This document shows positions 28,284 to 37,424 of a stretch of 64,000 bases of DNA, piece by piece. This DNA comes from CAVPOO01 sp963707015 (GTDB lineage Bacteria; Pseudomonadota; Gammaproteobacteria; Thiohalobacterales; Thiohalobacteraceae): NCBI GenBank assembly GCA_963707015.1, contig CAVPOO010000001.1, positions 248,001-312,000 of the forward strand, in the 5' to 3' direction. The position numbers and the translations under genes were made by a program. Within the stretch, counting starts at the first letter, position 1. Every line of letters begins with the position of its first letter. The notes under the pieces are model-generated. The model ran no database searches, had not been told where the DNA came from, and saw only the letters and a list, made by a program, of their open reading frames with translations.

Positions 28284-29177
28284 ATGACAACGAACGGAGA
28301 AAGATCGCACCGGGACACCATTGTTGTGGAGGATGCACCAGTGGTTTCCCATACGGCCCTGCCAGCGGGTCAGTTTCTTTTGAGGCTTAACGCACCGGCA
28401 TGTGCGGCAACCGCTGCGCCGGGCAGTTTTGCACATCTCCAGTGTGACCCCCTGCTACCAATGCGCCGACCCCTCTCGATCATGCGCGCGGATCCCGACG
28501 AGGGCTGGGTGGATTTTCTTTATAAGGTGGTCGGCACCGGCACGGAGCTACTCGCCCGCCGCAAGCGAGGTGATTTCGTAAACCTGCTGGGTCCGATCGG
28601 GCAACCCTTCTGCCCCCATAGCTGGTGTTCCCGACCACTCTTATTGGGTGGCGGTGTGGGGATACCGCCCATCATCTTTCTGGCCGAACACATGAGGGCA
28701 GATGCGTGCTGTCAACCCCTGGTATTGATGGGCTCGGAGATACCCTTCCCGTTCCGCGCACAACCTTCCCGCATCCTTGTATCCGGAGTTCCCGAGGACA
28801 CCATTGCGGCCATGCCGCTACTGGAAGATTGGGGTATCCCGAGTAGGCTTACAAGTCTGCAGGGTTATCCGGGCTGTTTCGAAGGATACATCACGGATCT
28901 GGCTCGCATCTGGCTGGACAACCTCTTACCTGACCAGCGTAATGAGGTCGAGATCTTCGCGTGTGGCCCACACCCCATGCTAGCGGCGGTTGCAGCACTG
29001 GCGTCGGACTACAACGTCCCATGCCAGATCTCACTTGAGGAATTCATGGCCTGTGGTGTGGGAGGTTGCGCGGGCTGCACGGTGCTCATTGCGACAGAAG
29101 CCGGACCCGCCATGAAGCGGGTCTGCGTCGATGGTCCCGTGTTCGATGCACGTGCGGTGTTTCCGGCGGTATCTTGA
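28284..29177 (+). CDS. PyrK-like dihydroorotate dehydrogenase electron transfer flavoprotein
   Basis: A 297-residue ferredoxin-reductase-fold protein: FAD-binding MRRPLSIMR (about 61-69), NAD-binding LLLGGGVGIPPI (about 118-129), EIFACGPHPMLAAV, and a C-terminal 2Fe-2S site with cysteines in EEFMACGVGGCAGCTVL plus a fourth in KRVCVDGPVF. This matches PyrK, which passes electrons from dihydroorotate dehydrogenase to NAD. It is not usually in the Pseudomonas version of this cluster; the position after pyrC' suggests a pyrimidine role. A partner PyrD is not in the window, so another oxidoreductase partner remains possible. Confidence 0.85.
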   Translation: MTTNGERSHRDTIVVEDAPVVSHTALPAGQFLLRLNAPACAATAAPGSFAHLQCDPLLPMRRPLSIMRADPDEGWVDFLYKVVGTGTELLARRKRGDFVNLLGPIGQPFCPHSWCSRPLLLGGGVGIPPIIFLAEHMRADACCQPLVLMGSEIPFPFRAQPSRILVSGVPEDTIAAMPLLEDWGIPSRLTSLQGYPGCFEGYITDLARIWLDNLLPDQRNEVEIFACGPHPMLAAVAALASDYNVPCQISLEEFMACGVGGCAGCTVLIATEAGPAMKRVCVDGPVFDARAVFPAVS

Positions 29178-29184
29178 AAGTTCG

Positions 29185-29766
29185 CTAGAAAGGCTCGCCG
29201 GTCGCACCTCGTTTCATGATGTCTTGGATAATCTTCTTGACCTGTATCGCTTCTTTGCGAAGTTCCGGAGGAAGAGCTTTTCCTCCATGGATCATGAGAT
29301 CCATGTTGAGTGTAACTAGCCAATATTTACCATCATCGTCTTCAAGTAAAGTAATGCGGCAAGGGAGATAAGCAGAATAGGCATCACTGTAGGCAACCAT
29401 TCGCGCTGCGATGAGAGGATCGCAATAAAGATAGATCTTCATGAACCGGGCTGGTTCCCCGGTCATGGCCTGCACCTGATCGGACAAGGGGAGTTCACCC
29501 ACGTTCTTGAAATTGTGCTCGTTAGCAGCAAACTTCATTGCCTCTTCGACACCCTGTGGCGTTGCTCCCTCGTCGACCGGCACTTTCCAAATCGTTGCCT
29601 CTGCCGCGTTGCCCGTGTCAAGCAAGACAGCAGCCATATCACGGTAGGTTGCGAGCGATTCCTCATCAAATTCTCGGAGCTGGGACCCATAAGTGAACCA
29701 TGCGTAAGCCACGGCACCTACTGCCACCAGACCGATTAAGGCCAGAAGATTCCTCAGAAATGCCAT
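29185..29766 (-). CDS. DUF302-domain membrane-anchored protein
   Basis: A 193-residue protein with one N-terminal hydrophobic segment (LLALIGLVAVGAVAYAWFTY, about 7-26), then a DUF302-like domain with a conserved central part (ARFMKIYLYCDPLIAARMV, YSAYLPCRITLLEDDDG). The domain appears in small periplasmic or cytoplasmic proteins, often in sulfur oxidisers; its function is unknown. It converges with the PyrK-like gene with only seven bases between stops. The N-terminal segment could be an uncleaved anchor or signal peptide. Confidence 0.75.
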   Translation of the reverse strand: MAFLRNLLALIGLVAVGAVAYAWFTYGSQLREFDEESLATYRDMAAVLLDTGNAAEATIWKVPVDEGATPQGVEEAMKFAANEHNFKNVGELPLSDQVQAMTGEPARFMKIYLYCDPLIAARMVAYSDAYSAYLPCRITLLEDDDGKYWLVTLNMDLMIHGGKALPPELRKEAIQVKKIIQDIMKRGATGEPF

Positions 29767-30013
29767 AAATGCTTCCTCCGTTACTCAAGAATTCGCTTGA
29801 TGATCTTTCAACCAACCTATAGCCGTATCAAAAAAACGGTGAACACAACACCGGCCGGCCCCCTAAGACCGGAATCGCCTAGGCAATCACCGCGTGAGTA
29901 TACAACGTGATGGGACTGGGGAGTGAAAAGCGACCGCTGGCGGGCATCCCAAGTCGCAGAAATCGCAGGCCTAGCATCATTTTGGGCTGGTGCCTAGCCA
30001 ATACGAGCAGTGG

Positions 30014-31051
30014 TTAGCGGAATGATTCCTTGTTTGCAGCCCTGCTACGTGCATCGCCACGGCTGACCAGACCTTTCCGAACCAAATCCTGGAGATTCTG
30101 ATCCAGCGTCTGCATGCCAACCGACTGGCCTGTCTGGATCGCAGAGTACATCTGCGCGACCTTGTCTTCGCGAATCAGGTTCCTAATAGCTGGTGTCCCG
30201 ATCATGATTTCATGGGCCGCGATACGACCGCCGCCGGTTTTCTTGAGGAGTGTCTGGGAAATAACAGCACGTAGCGATTCCGACAGCATTGAGCGAACCA
30301 TGGATTTCTCGGCTGCCGGAAAAACATCTATGACGCGATCGATAGTCTTTGCCGCAGAAGTGGTGTGCAGAGTACCAAATACAAGGTGTCCGGTCTCGGC
30401 GGCAGTCAGTGCCAGCCGTATCGTCTCCAAGTCGCGCATTTCGCCAACGAGGACAATGTCGGGGTCTTCGCGCAGCGCTGATCGCAGCGCTTCGGAAAAA
30501 CCAAGCGTATCCCGATGCACCTCTCGCTGATTAATGAGGCATTTCTTGCTCTCGTGCACGAACTCGATTGGATCCTCGATCGTCAAAACATGTTCAAATC
30601 TGTTTTCGTTGATATAATCGACCATTCCGGCCAAGGTGGTCGATTTGCCGGAGCCTGTCGGTCCAGTGACCAGCACGAGACCACGCGGCTGATCCGAAAC
30701 CTCTTTGAATACAGCTGGGCATCCGAGGTCTTCCAGGCTCAGAATCTTCGACGGAATGGTACGGAAAACTGCACCCGCACCGCGGTTCTGATTGAATGCG
30801 TTGACACGAAAACGCGCAAGATTCGGAATCTCGAAGGAGAAGTCTGTTTCCAGAAACTCTTCGTAGTCCTTGCGTTGCTTATCGTTCATGATGTCGTATA
30901 CGAGACTGTGCACGGCCTTGTGATCGAGTGCTGGAACATTGATACGCCTAATGTCTCCGTCGACACGTATCATCGGTGGAAGACCTGCGGAGAGATGCAG
31001 GTCAGAGGCATTGTTCTTGACGCTAAATGCAAGTAATTCTGCGATATCCAT
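30014..31051 (-). CDS. pilT: type IV pilus retraction ATPase
   Basis: A hexameric ATPase that retracts type IV pili. The 345-residue product begins MDIAELLAFSVKNNASDLHL and holds Walker A GPTGSGKSTT (about 130-139), the Asp box TIEDPIEFVH, Walker B LVGEMRDLETIRLA, His box GHLVFGTLHT and the PilT-specific AIRNLIRE motif near 290. The start at 31051 is preferred over 31132 because homologues begin there. It is divergent from yggS, as in Pseudomonas; pilU, which usually follows pilT there, is absent. It supplies the motor the Pil-Chp cluster would control. Confidence 0.97.
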   Translation of the reverse strand: MDIAELLAFSVKNNASDLHLSAGLPPMIRVDGDIRRINVPALDHKAVHSLVYDIMNDKQRKDYEEFLETDFSFEIPNLARFRVNAFNQNRGAGAVFRTIPSKILSLEDLGCPAVFKEVSDQPRGLVLVTGPTGSGKSTTLAGMVDYINENRFEHVLTIEDPIEFVHESKKCLINQREVHRDTLGFSEALRSALREDPDIVLVGEMRDLETIRLALTAAETGHLVFGTLHTTSAAKTIDRVIDVFPAAEKSMVRSMLSESLRAVISQTLLKKTGGGRIAAHEIMIGTPAIRNLIREDKVAQMYSAIQTGQSVGMQTLDQNLQDLVRKGLVSRGDARSRAANKESFR

Positions 31052-31156
31052 TCGATTCCCCGGCAAATAGTGTTCTTTGGGTATCCCGTTGCTTATCGAC
31101 CACGGCGAAAATCCCTTAATAGTATTGGCCATCGGACCACGTCAGTATAACCACTC

Positions 31157-31873
31157 ATGACAGAGGAGCGCAGCGCTGAGATCAGTGACCGACTACGGCA
31201 GGTTCAGGAAAAGATCGCTGGGATTGCCGCCCGTTACCGGCGTGAGACCCCGCCTGCGCTGATAGCCGTTAGCAAGACCTTCCCGGCTGTCGATATCCTG
31301 GCTGCGGCAATGGCCGGGCAACGTCGCTTTGGTGAGTCCTATATTCAGGAAGCGAGAGGAAAAATCCAACAGCTCGCTGAATACAACCTCGAGTGGCATT
31401 TCATTGGGCCCCTGCAATCCAATAAGACACGCGCCGTAGCCAGTCACTTCGACTGGGTTCATAGTATCGACCGGGCTGCAATTGCCCGCAGGCTCAGCAA
31501 TCAACGCCCACCTTCCTTGCCCAACCTTCAAATCTGCCTCCAGGTCAATATCAGCGGTGAACCAAGCAAATCGGGGGTTGATGTGTCGGAACTTGATGAA
31601 TTGGTCGCCGAGGTTGCTGATCTGCCAAGGCTCCAATTGCGTGGGCTCATGGCAATTCCCGCCCGGACACCCGATGTCAGCCGCCGGCGCGCGGCGTTCC
31701 ACGCACTTCACGATACATTCCTGCGACTGCAAAAAAGCGGCCTCCCGCTGGATACACTGTCCATGGGTATGTCAGACGACCTGGAAGCAGCCGTCGCCGA
31801 AGGCAGCACACTAGTACGTGTAGGCACCGCCATTTTCGGATCAAGGCACCATAAAATACCTGGCCGTGGCTGA
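31157..31873 (+). CDS. yggS: YggS family pyridoxal-phosphate homeostasis protein
   Basis: A 238-residue PLP-binding TIM-barrel protein without enzyme activity, controlling free PLP and amino acid levels. Markers are PPALIAVSKTFPAVDILAAA with the PLP lysine (about 38), FGESYIQEARGKI, WHFIGPLQSNKTR, QVNISGEPSKSGV and LSMGMSDDLEAAVAEGSTLV. It heads a yggS-proC-yggT-yggU run conserved in gammaproteobacteria and starts 105 bases from the divergent pilT. Confidence 0.96.
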   Translation: MTEERSAEISDRLRQVQEKIAGIAARYRRETPPALIAVSKTFPAVDILAAAMAGQRRFGESYIQEARGKIQQLAEYNLEWHFIGPLQSNKTRAVASHFDWVHSIDRAAIARRLSNQRPPSLPNLQICLQVNISGEPSKSGVDVSELDELVAEVADLPRLQLRGLMAIPARTPDVSRRRAAFHALHDTFLRLQKSGLPLDTLSMGMSDDLEAAVAEGSTLVRVGTAIFGSRHHKIPGRG

Positions 31874-31915
31874 GTAGACTTGTAAGGATCCGCCAGCACC
31901 AGTATCTTGCGCATC

Positions 31916-32746
31916 ATGACTTATCCTCGCCTGAGCTTTATCGGTGCTGGCAACATGGCACGTTCACTGATTGGAGGCCTAATCGCTGATGGCTATCCTG
32001 CCGAGCAGATTCGTGTATCAGACCCTAGCCCTGACCAGCTCACGGCGCTCGCCAAACGCTGCAGTGTACAATCCGGCACAGACAACATCGCCGCGGCTAG
32101 AGACGCTGACGCACTGATCCTCGCGGTCAAACCACAGGTGCTGCATGATGTCGTAGTCCAACTGTCTGAAGTAGTTGCCCAGAACAAGACTTTGGTCATT
32201 TCGATTGCCGCCGGCATTCGTGAATCTGATATCGATCGCTGGCTAGGTGGCAAAGCTGCTGGCATCGTGCGAGCCATGCCGAATACGCCGGCGCTTATCC
32301 AATGTGGTGCAACTGCGCTTTACGCTAACGCACAGGTGACACAGGAGCAACGCGACTTGGCGGAATCTGTCCTGCGGGCAGTGGGACTCACGCTCTGGCT
32401 GAACGATGAGGCATTGATGGATACGATCACCGCCGTCTCAGGCAGCGGCCCAGCCTATTTCCTGCTGGTAATGGAAATCCTGCAGTCAGTCGGCACCGAA
32501 CTGGGGCTTGACGCTGGCTCTGCCCGGCTGCTGACATTACAGACTGCCTTTGGCGCTGCCAAAATGGCCTTGGAAAGTCCCGATGATCCTGCTACGCTTC
32601 GGGAGCGTGTAACCTCCCCCGGGGGTACTACAGAGCAGGCTATACGCGTCCTTGAAGAAGGCGGCCTGCATGCACTGATTAGCGAAGCGGTGCGAGCCGC
32701 CCGGGATCGCTCTGAAGAACTGGCAAACCAGCTGGGGAGGAGCTAG
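31916..32746 (+). CDS. proC: pyrroline-5-carboxylate reductase
   Basis: Final step of proline synthesis. The 276 residues begin MTYPRLSFIGAGNMARSLIG, the NADPH-binding Rossmann start (GAGNMA), followed by LAVKPQ, VRAMPNTPALIQCGATALY and AVSGSGPAYFLLVMEI, and TSPGGTTEQAIRVLEEGGL near the end. The ATG at 31916 fits the family better than upstream codons. It lies 42 bases after yggS. Confidence 0.97.
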   Translation: MTYPRLSFIGAGNMARSLIGGLIADGYPAEQIRVSDPSPDQLTALAKRCSVQSGTDNIAAARDADALILAVKPQVLHDVVVQLSEVVAQNKTLVISIAAGIRESDIDRWLGGKAAGIVRAMPNTPALIQCGATALYANAQVTQEQRDLAESVLRAVGLTLWLNDEALMDTITAVSGSGPAYFLLVMEILQSVGTELGLDAGSARLLTLQTAFGAAKMALESPDDPATLRERVTSPGGTTEQAIRVLEEGGLHALISEAVRAARDRSEELANQLGRS

Positions 32747-32908
32747 CGTAACGTCCCGTGAACAGCTCCGCTCTTGCGGTGGCTCCTAGGCCAGCTGAGA
32801 GGGTTGCAGTGCCTTACCGTAGTGCAGACTGTTGCAGCTAGCCGCACCTTGCCAGCGCGCGCAACCCGCCGCGGTAAAGGCAGACAAGTTTGCAGGACGG
32901 TATACTCA

Positions 32909-33481
32909 ATGTCGAACAGCTATCTTACCAATCCAATTGAGTTCGTTATCAATACCCTTTTTGGCCTGTATGTGATGGCGCTGATGTTGCGTTTCCTTTT
33001 GGCTTGGGCGCGCGCAGATTTCTACAACCCCGTCAGCCAATTTCTAGTCAAAATCACCAACCCCGTGCTGGTGCCATTGCGACGCGTCGTACCGCCAGTC
33101 GGCAGTATTGACCTGGCATCCATTCTCCTCATGTTGCTGATCCAGATGGCCGCTCTGGCTCTCATCCTGGCTATTCGCGGCACTGGCATTGCTCCTGCCA
33201 CCCTCCTTTTCTGGAGCCTTGCCGAACTTCTTGCGCTTCTCTTCAACATTTTTATCTTTTCCATACTGATCCAGGTCATTCTCAGCTGGGTGAGCCCAGG
33301 GACCTATAACCCAGTCAGCGCCCTTCTCTATTCGCTGAATGAACCTATCTTGCGGCCACTGCGGCAGATCCTGCCCCCGATTTCGGGGATCGATCTCTCG
33401 CCACTGCTGGCGCTGCTCGGATTGCAGGTGATTAAAATGCTTAGTATTCCCCTCCTGACCGGTCTAGCCTTCGGCAGCTGA
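32909..33481 (+). CDS. yggT: YggT family integral membrane protein
   Basis: A 190-residue inner-membrane protein made of two YggT repeats, each with paired hydrophobic helices followed by a NPV/NEPI-LxPLR motif (KITNPVLVPLRRVVPP near 48-62 and SLNEPILRPLRQILPP near 145-160). The family has been linked to osmotic stress tolerance and cell-envelope maintenance, but the mechanism is unclear. The ATG at 32909 begins MSNSYLTNPIEFVINTL; the longer upstream frame is not hydrophobic and is ignored. It is followed by yggU after 12 bases. Confidence 0.93.
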   Translation: MSNSYLTNPIEFVINTLFGLYVMALMLRFLLAWARADFYNPVSQFLVKITNPVLVPLRRVVPPVGSIDLASILLMLLIQMAALALILAIRGTGIAPATLLFWSLAELLALLFNIFIFSILIQVILSWVSPGTYNPVSALLYSLNEPILRPLRQILPPISGIDLSPLLALLGLQVIKMLSIPLLTGLAFGS

Positions 33482-33493
33482 ACAGAAGCGCCT

Positions 33494-33802
33494 GTGAACT
33501 GCGGGAATGTTCCATGGTGTCATTGGAGCGAGGATTACATGATCCTTAACCTCCGTATTCAGCCCAAGGCTCGCCACGACGAGATTGCCGGGCCCCAAGG
33601 CGACCGTCTCAAGATTCGGATCGCTGCGCCTCCAACCGACGGAAAGGCAAACCGTGAGTTGCTACGCTTTCTGGCGAAGGTCTTTGGCGTACCTCAAAGC
33701 CGCGTGAGATTGCTCAGTGGTATCAGCAGCCGCGAGAAGCAGGTCCGGATCGATTTTCCACTGCGTATACCCAGTCCATTTCCGGCCCGACCGAAGGCCT
33801 GA
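33494..33802 (+). CDS. yggU: YggU/DUF167 family protein
   Basis: A 102-residue protein with the DUF167 pattern: LNLRIQPKARHDEIAGPQGD, then LKIRIAAPPTDGKANRELL and VRLLSGISSREKQVRI. The GTG at 33494 gives an N-terminus containing PWCHWSEDYM, similar to the W-rich start of homologues; the ATG at 33539 would remove that strand. The function is unknown. This is the last gene of the yggS-proC-yggT-yggU group. Confidence 0.9.
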   Translation: MNCGNVPWCHWSEDYMILNLRIQPKARHDEIAGPQGDRLKIRIAAPPTDGKANRELLRFLAKVFGVPQSRVRLLSGISSREKQVRIDFPLRIPSPFPARPKA

Positions 33803-33991
33803 CAATCATCGTGGCCTGCCCGCTTATCACGTCCTAAGCCACTGTTATATAGACTCAAGTTTTCAGGCGGGCGGTCGCTAGTCCGAGTGTTGTCGAGACC
33901 ATAACCATGCGTGACCCAGGACACACGGGCGGCTGTAGGCCAACACTACCGGGTCCGCACATCTGAAATCAGCTCAAGGGCTAAAACGTAA

Positions 33992-35974
33992 ATGACAAGT
34001 GGGCGATTCAGTCAGCGGATGAAATCCTACGATGCCTGGAAAACAGACATCGTGACAATGCTCGACGAGCTCCAGCACTGGCTCGAACAGCACGACCTCA
34101 GCGACGCAGAAACAGATCTGCGGCTCTATGAAACCATGCAGGCCTTGCGCCAGGACCGCCTGACACTTGCGTTCGTTGCAGAGTTTTCACGCGGCAAGAC
34201 AGAACTGATAAACGCCATATTCTTTGCCGGTTATGGTCGTCGCCTGCTACCCTCTGAAGCGGGCCGCACGACCATGTGTACGACGGAGCTATTTTTTGAT
34301 GAGGCCTCCGGACAGGCTTTCATTCACCTTCTTCCGATCGAGACCAGACGCGACGAGCGCAGCATCATTGACTACAAGCGAGACCCGGTCCATTGGGTAT
34401 CCATGCCCCTGGATATCGGGTCACCTGACCAGATGGCCGACGCACTACGCGAAGTGGTACGAACCAAGCAAGTGAAACTTGACGATGCCCTGGCACTTGG
34501 GCTCTATGACGAGTCTCAGGACCCCCAATACAAGAAAACCGGCAAACGGCCAGACCAGGTAGAAATCCCGATTTGGCGCCATGCGCGCATCAGTTTCCCG
34601 CACCCCCTGCTGCAACAAGGCCTCGTCATCTTAGATACGCCCGGATTGAATGCACTCGGCAGTGAGCCGGAGCTCACGATTAGCATGCTGCCGTCAGCCC
34701 AGGCTGTAATGTTTGTGCTGGCGGCTGATACCGGTGTGACACGCAGCGATTTGGATATGTGGGAACATCACATACACAGCATGCAAGATTGCCATAACCG
34801 GCACCTGATCGTCGCGCTGAACAAGATTGATACCCTATGGGATGATCTCAAGGACGATAGCAGCGTTTCATCCACCATCGATGCGCAATGTGGCAAGGTG
34901 GCCCAGTTGCTTGGTGTTCAAAGAGAGCGCGTCTTCCCTGTATCTGCCCAGAAAGGTTTGGTCGCCAAGGTTCGGGAGGATGAGGGCTTATTGGCACAGA
35001 GCCGAATGCCAGAGCTGGAAGCGTTTCTTGCCGAAACTGTGCTGCCAAACAAGATCACCTTACTTCGCGACCATCTACTGGAAAATATCGGCGGCCTGAT
35101 CGATAACGCCTTCGCCGCACTGCAGAATCGCTACGACCAGATTACGAGCGAACTGCACAATCTCAATTCCCTGCGTGGAAAAAACGCTGACGTCATTCAG
35201 CATCTGATGAAAAAATCGCGTGAGGAACAAACCGCCTACCTGCGCAACGTGGAAAGCTTCCAGGGTAGCCGCCGCGTCCTTCAGAATCAAGCGAAGGCCA
35301 TGTTGGAAACGCTCAGTTTGGGCGCCTTTGACAGGCTGATCAACAAAACGCGTGCGCAGATGACAAACAGTTGGACTACAGTCGGACTGAACCGGGCGAT
35401 GAAAACATTTTTTGACGGGGCCACCGAAGCCATGGGCCAGTCCTCTCTGCAGTCCGAACAGACACGCATGTTGATTCGGGCCACGTATCGCAAGTTCCAC
35501 GAAGAACACGGCCTGCCTGCACTAACACCAAAGATCTTTTCTGTTGACGGATACAACATGGAACTGCATCAGCTACAAGCAGATGCAGATGCGTTCCGCA
35601 ACAGCGCTATAACTGCCATGACTGAGCAGGGGTTCGTTATCAAGAAGTTCTTCATTACGTTGGTAAGCCGGGCGCGCAGTGTCTTCTTCAAGGCTAACCA
35701 GGATGCAGAACTCTGGCTCAAGGAAGTCATGAACCCTCTCGTAAAGCAGATCAGGGATCATCGTCGTGTTATGGAGAAGCGACTGGATACCCTGCGCCGC
35801 ATCAGTGAATCACGCGATACACTGGACACCAAGATTCGCGAACTTACCGAGAAACAGTCAACCCTCACCAGCGAGCTTTCCACCTTGCGCTCCATGCAGG
35901 ATACCTTGGCCTACCCCTTGCCAGACAGCGGTCAGCAAACCCGGATCGAGTCAAAAGAGGGACAGGTGGCCTAA
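33992..35974 (+). CDS. dynamin-like GTPase
   Basis: A 660-residue large GTPase. The P-loop reads AEFSRGKTELINAIF (about 63-77), where the first Gly of GxxxxGK is Ala. G2/switch I lies in GRTTMCTTELFF, G3 in LVILDTPGLNALG (about 210-222) and G4 in IVALNKIDTLWDD (about 270). Residues 370-500 and 580-650 are rich in heptad-like charged/hydrophobic segments and should form the stalk; no transmembrane helix is obvious, though VIKKFFITLVSRARSVFF near 550-567 could be a membrane-binding paddle. The family may act in membrane remodelling or stress; the substrate is unknown. It stands alone between yggU and the DUF4426 gene. Confidence 0.85.
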   Translation: MTSGRFSQRMKSYDAWKTDIVTMLDELQHWLEQHDLSDAETDLRLYETMQALRQDRLTLAFVAEFSRGKTELINAIFFAGYGRRLLPSEAGRTTMCTTELFFDEASGQAFIHLLPIETRRDERSIIDYKRDPVHWVSMPLDIGSPDQMADALREVVRTKQVKLDDALALGLYDESQDPQYKKTGKRPDQVEIPIWRHARISFPHPLLQQGLVILDTPGLNALGSEPELTISMLPSAQAVMFVLAADTGVTRSDLDMWEHHIHSMQDCHNRHLIVALNKIDTLWDDLKDDSSVSSTIDAQCGKVAQLLGVQRERVFPVSAQKGLVAKVREDEGLLAQSRMPELEAFLAETVLPNKITLLRDHLLENIGGLIDNAFAALQNRYDQITSELHNLNSLRGKNADVIQHLMKKSREEQTAYLRNVESFQGSRRVLQNQAKAMLETLSLGAFDRLINKTRAQMTNSWTTVGLNRAMKTFFDGATEAMGQSSLQSEQTRMLIRATYRKFHEEHGLPALTPKIFSVDGYNMELHQLQADADAFRNSAITAMTEQGFVIKKFFITLVSRARSVFFKANQDAELWLKEVMNPLVKQIRDHRRVMEKRLDTLRRISESRDTLDTKIRELTEKQSTLTSELSTLRSMQDTLAYPLPDSGQQTRIESKEGQVA

Positions 35975-36083
35975 CCCACATCCTGGAAAACTGCAACAGC
36001 AATTCTCTTATCACACGAGACCTGTGCAGCATTCTGGTCTATAGTAGGAATCAAAATGGTCCAGAATCAACAGGAGGTACATT

Positions 36084-36536
36084 ATGCATCGCGATCTTGT
36101 GTCCAGGCTGATTATTTTCCCCCTGCTTATCAGCATCAGCCTTTCGGCGCATGCCGAGCAATCCCAGGACTTTGGAGATTACGTTGTCCACTTCAATGCT
36201 CTTAACACCAACCTGCTGTCCCCGAAGGTCGCGAAAGAATACGGGATCACGCGCAGTAATCAACGCGCGATGTTGAATGTTGCGGTACAGCGCAAGAAGC
36301 TTGGGACTACCGTCCAGCCCATAAACGCACAGGTGACCGCGTCAGCTACCAATTTGGCAGGGCAGACAAAAGAGCTCAGGATGCGGGAGATAAAGGAACC
36401 CTACGCCATCTATTACATCAGTGAATTTCCAATAAGCAATGAAGAAACACTTAACTTCGACCTCAGTATTGAGCCGCAAGGAAGCGACATCGAACCGCTG
36501 TCAGTCCGGTTCCGTCAACAATTCTTCGTTCCTTAG
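36084..36536 (+). CDS. DUF4426 periplasmic protein
   Basis: A 150-residue exported protein. A signal peptide (LIIFPLLISISLSAHA, ending about residue 24) precedes a small domain with FGDYVVHFNALNTNLLSP, YGITRSNQRAMLNVAV and RFRQQFFVP, matching the DUF4426 family of gammaproteobacteria. The function is unknown. AGGAGG stands just before the ATG, and a TATAGT -10-like sequence lies at 36040-36045. The last four bases overlap the stop of the convergent membrane protein gene. Confidence 0.8.
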   Translation: MHRDLVSRLIIFPLLISISLSAHAEQSQDFGDYVVHFNALNTNLLSPKVAKEYGITRSNQRAMLNVAVQRKKLGTTVQPINAQVTASATNLAGQTKELRMREIKEPYAIYYISEFPISNEETLNFDLSIEPQGSDIEPLSVRFRQQFFVP

Positions 36537-37237
36537 CCCGCATCTGCAGACAAAGAGTGTGATGCCATTAAAACGTAGTAGAGGCCAAACAGCGTTACAC
36601 AACCGCCAGCAGTTCTTCGTGTCCACGTGTTGCGGACAAGAGCCGCAACACGTGCTGCGAAAACACCCATGAGCAACAGGTTGGGCAGCGTGCCCACACC
36701 AAAGCTAAGCATTAACATGCCCCCCTCCCACCAATTGCCGGCGGCCATTGACCAGATGAGTACGCTGTAGACCAGACCACAGGGAAGCCAGCCCCATACC
36801 AGGCCCAGAAGTAGTGCCTGGCCCGAATTGCGCACCGGTAACAGGCGACGGCCGAGCGGCTCCAAATATTGCCAGACATGCCCACCCACGCGCTCAAGAA
36901 GGGAAAGGCCGCGCCACCAGTCAGCAAGGTACAGGCCCAGAAGAATCATAAAGAGACCAGCCAAGAGCTCGAACATACGCCGCATAAGGTGCACATTGCC
37001 AAGGCTCACCACCAAACCACCAAGACCACCAACGAGCATGCCCGCGGCAGTATAACTGGCTATGCGTCCGGCATTGTAGGCAATCAGATACGGTAATTGC
37101 GGCCGCGTCTGAAGGCGCACGGAGTGCGGAAGGCTCATGGTCAGAGCACCAACAATCCCACCGCACATGCCCACGCAGTGGACGCCACCTAGTAAACCAA
37201 TGAGAAAGGCAGAAATATAGGTTGCATCAACCAGCAT
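36533..37237 (-). CDS. SafE/TauE-type (CcoH/DsbD-like) membrane protein
   Basis: A 234-residue inner-membrane protein with about six helices. It carries FLIGLLGGVHCVGMCGGIVG (about 7-26), the GxHCxGMCGG motif of the heavy-metal/cytochrome-biogenesis group that in many proteobacteria sits beside cytochrome cbb3 assembly genes, and LLLGLVWGWLPCGLVYSVL, a Pro-Cys motif in a later helix. Both suggest copper or thiol handling, but no ccoGIS genes are next to it here. The start is either 37237 (MLVDATY) or 37264. Confidence 0.8.
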   Translation of the reverse strand: MLVDATYISAFLIGLLGGVHCVGMCGGIVGALTMSLPHSVRLQTRPQLPYLIAYNAGRIASYTAAGMLVGGLGGLVVSLGNVHLMRRMFELLAGLFMILLGLYLADWWRGLSLLERVGGHVWQYLEPLGRRLLPVRNSGQALLLGLVWGWLPCGLVYSVLIWSMAAGNWWEGGMLMLSFGVGTLPNLLLMGVFAARVAALVRNTWTRRTAGGCVTLFGLYYVLMASHSLSADAG

Positions 37238-37424
37238 TACACCAGCCAAAATTCCTCGCCACAAAGAAGACTATGCATGTGGAGATATTTTACTAGAACC
37301 GGTTTCAAACCAGGGTCAGAAAAACGTGCAGGCTATTCCCGATCAATGGGCCACTATTGGGTTCACGCTGTCGTTGCTTGGCCTAGCTGGGAGCATGTGC
37401 GGTTTCCATTCTGGGCGATGCCAG

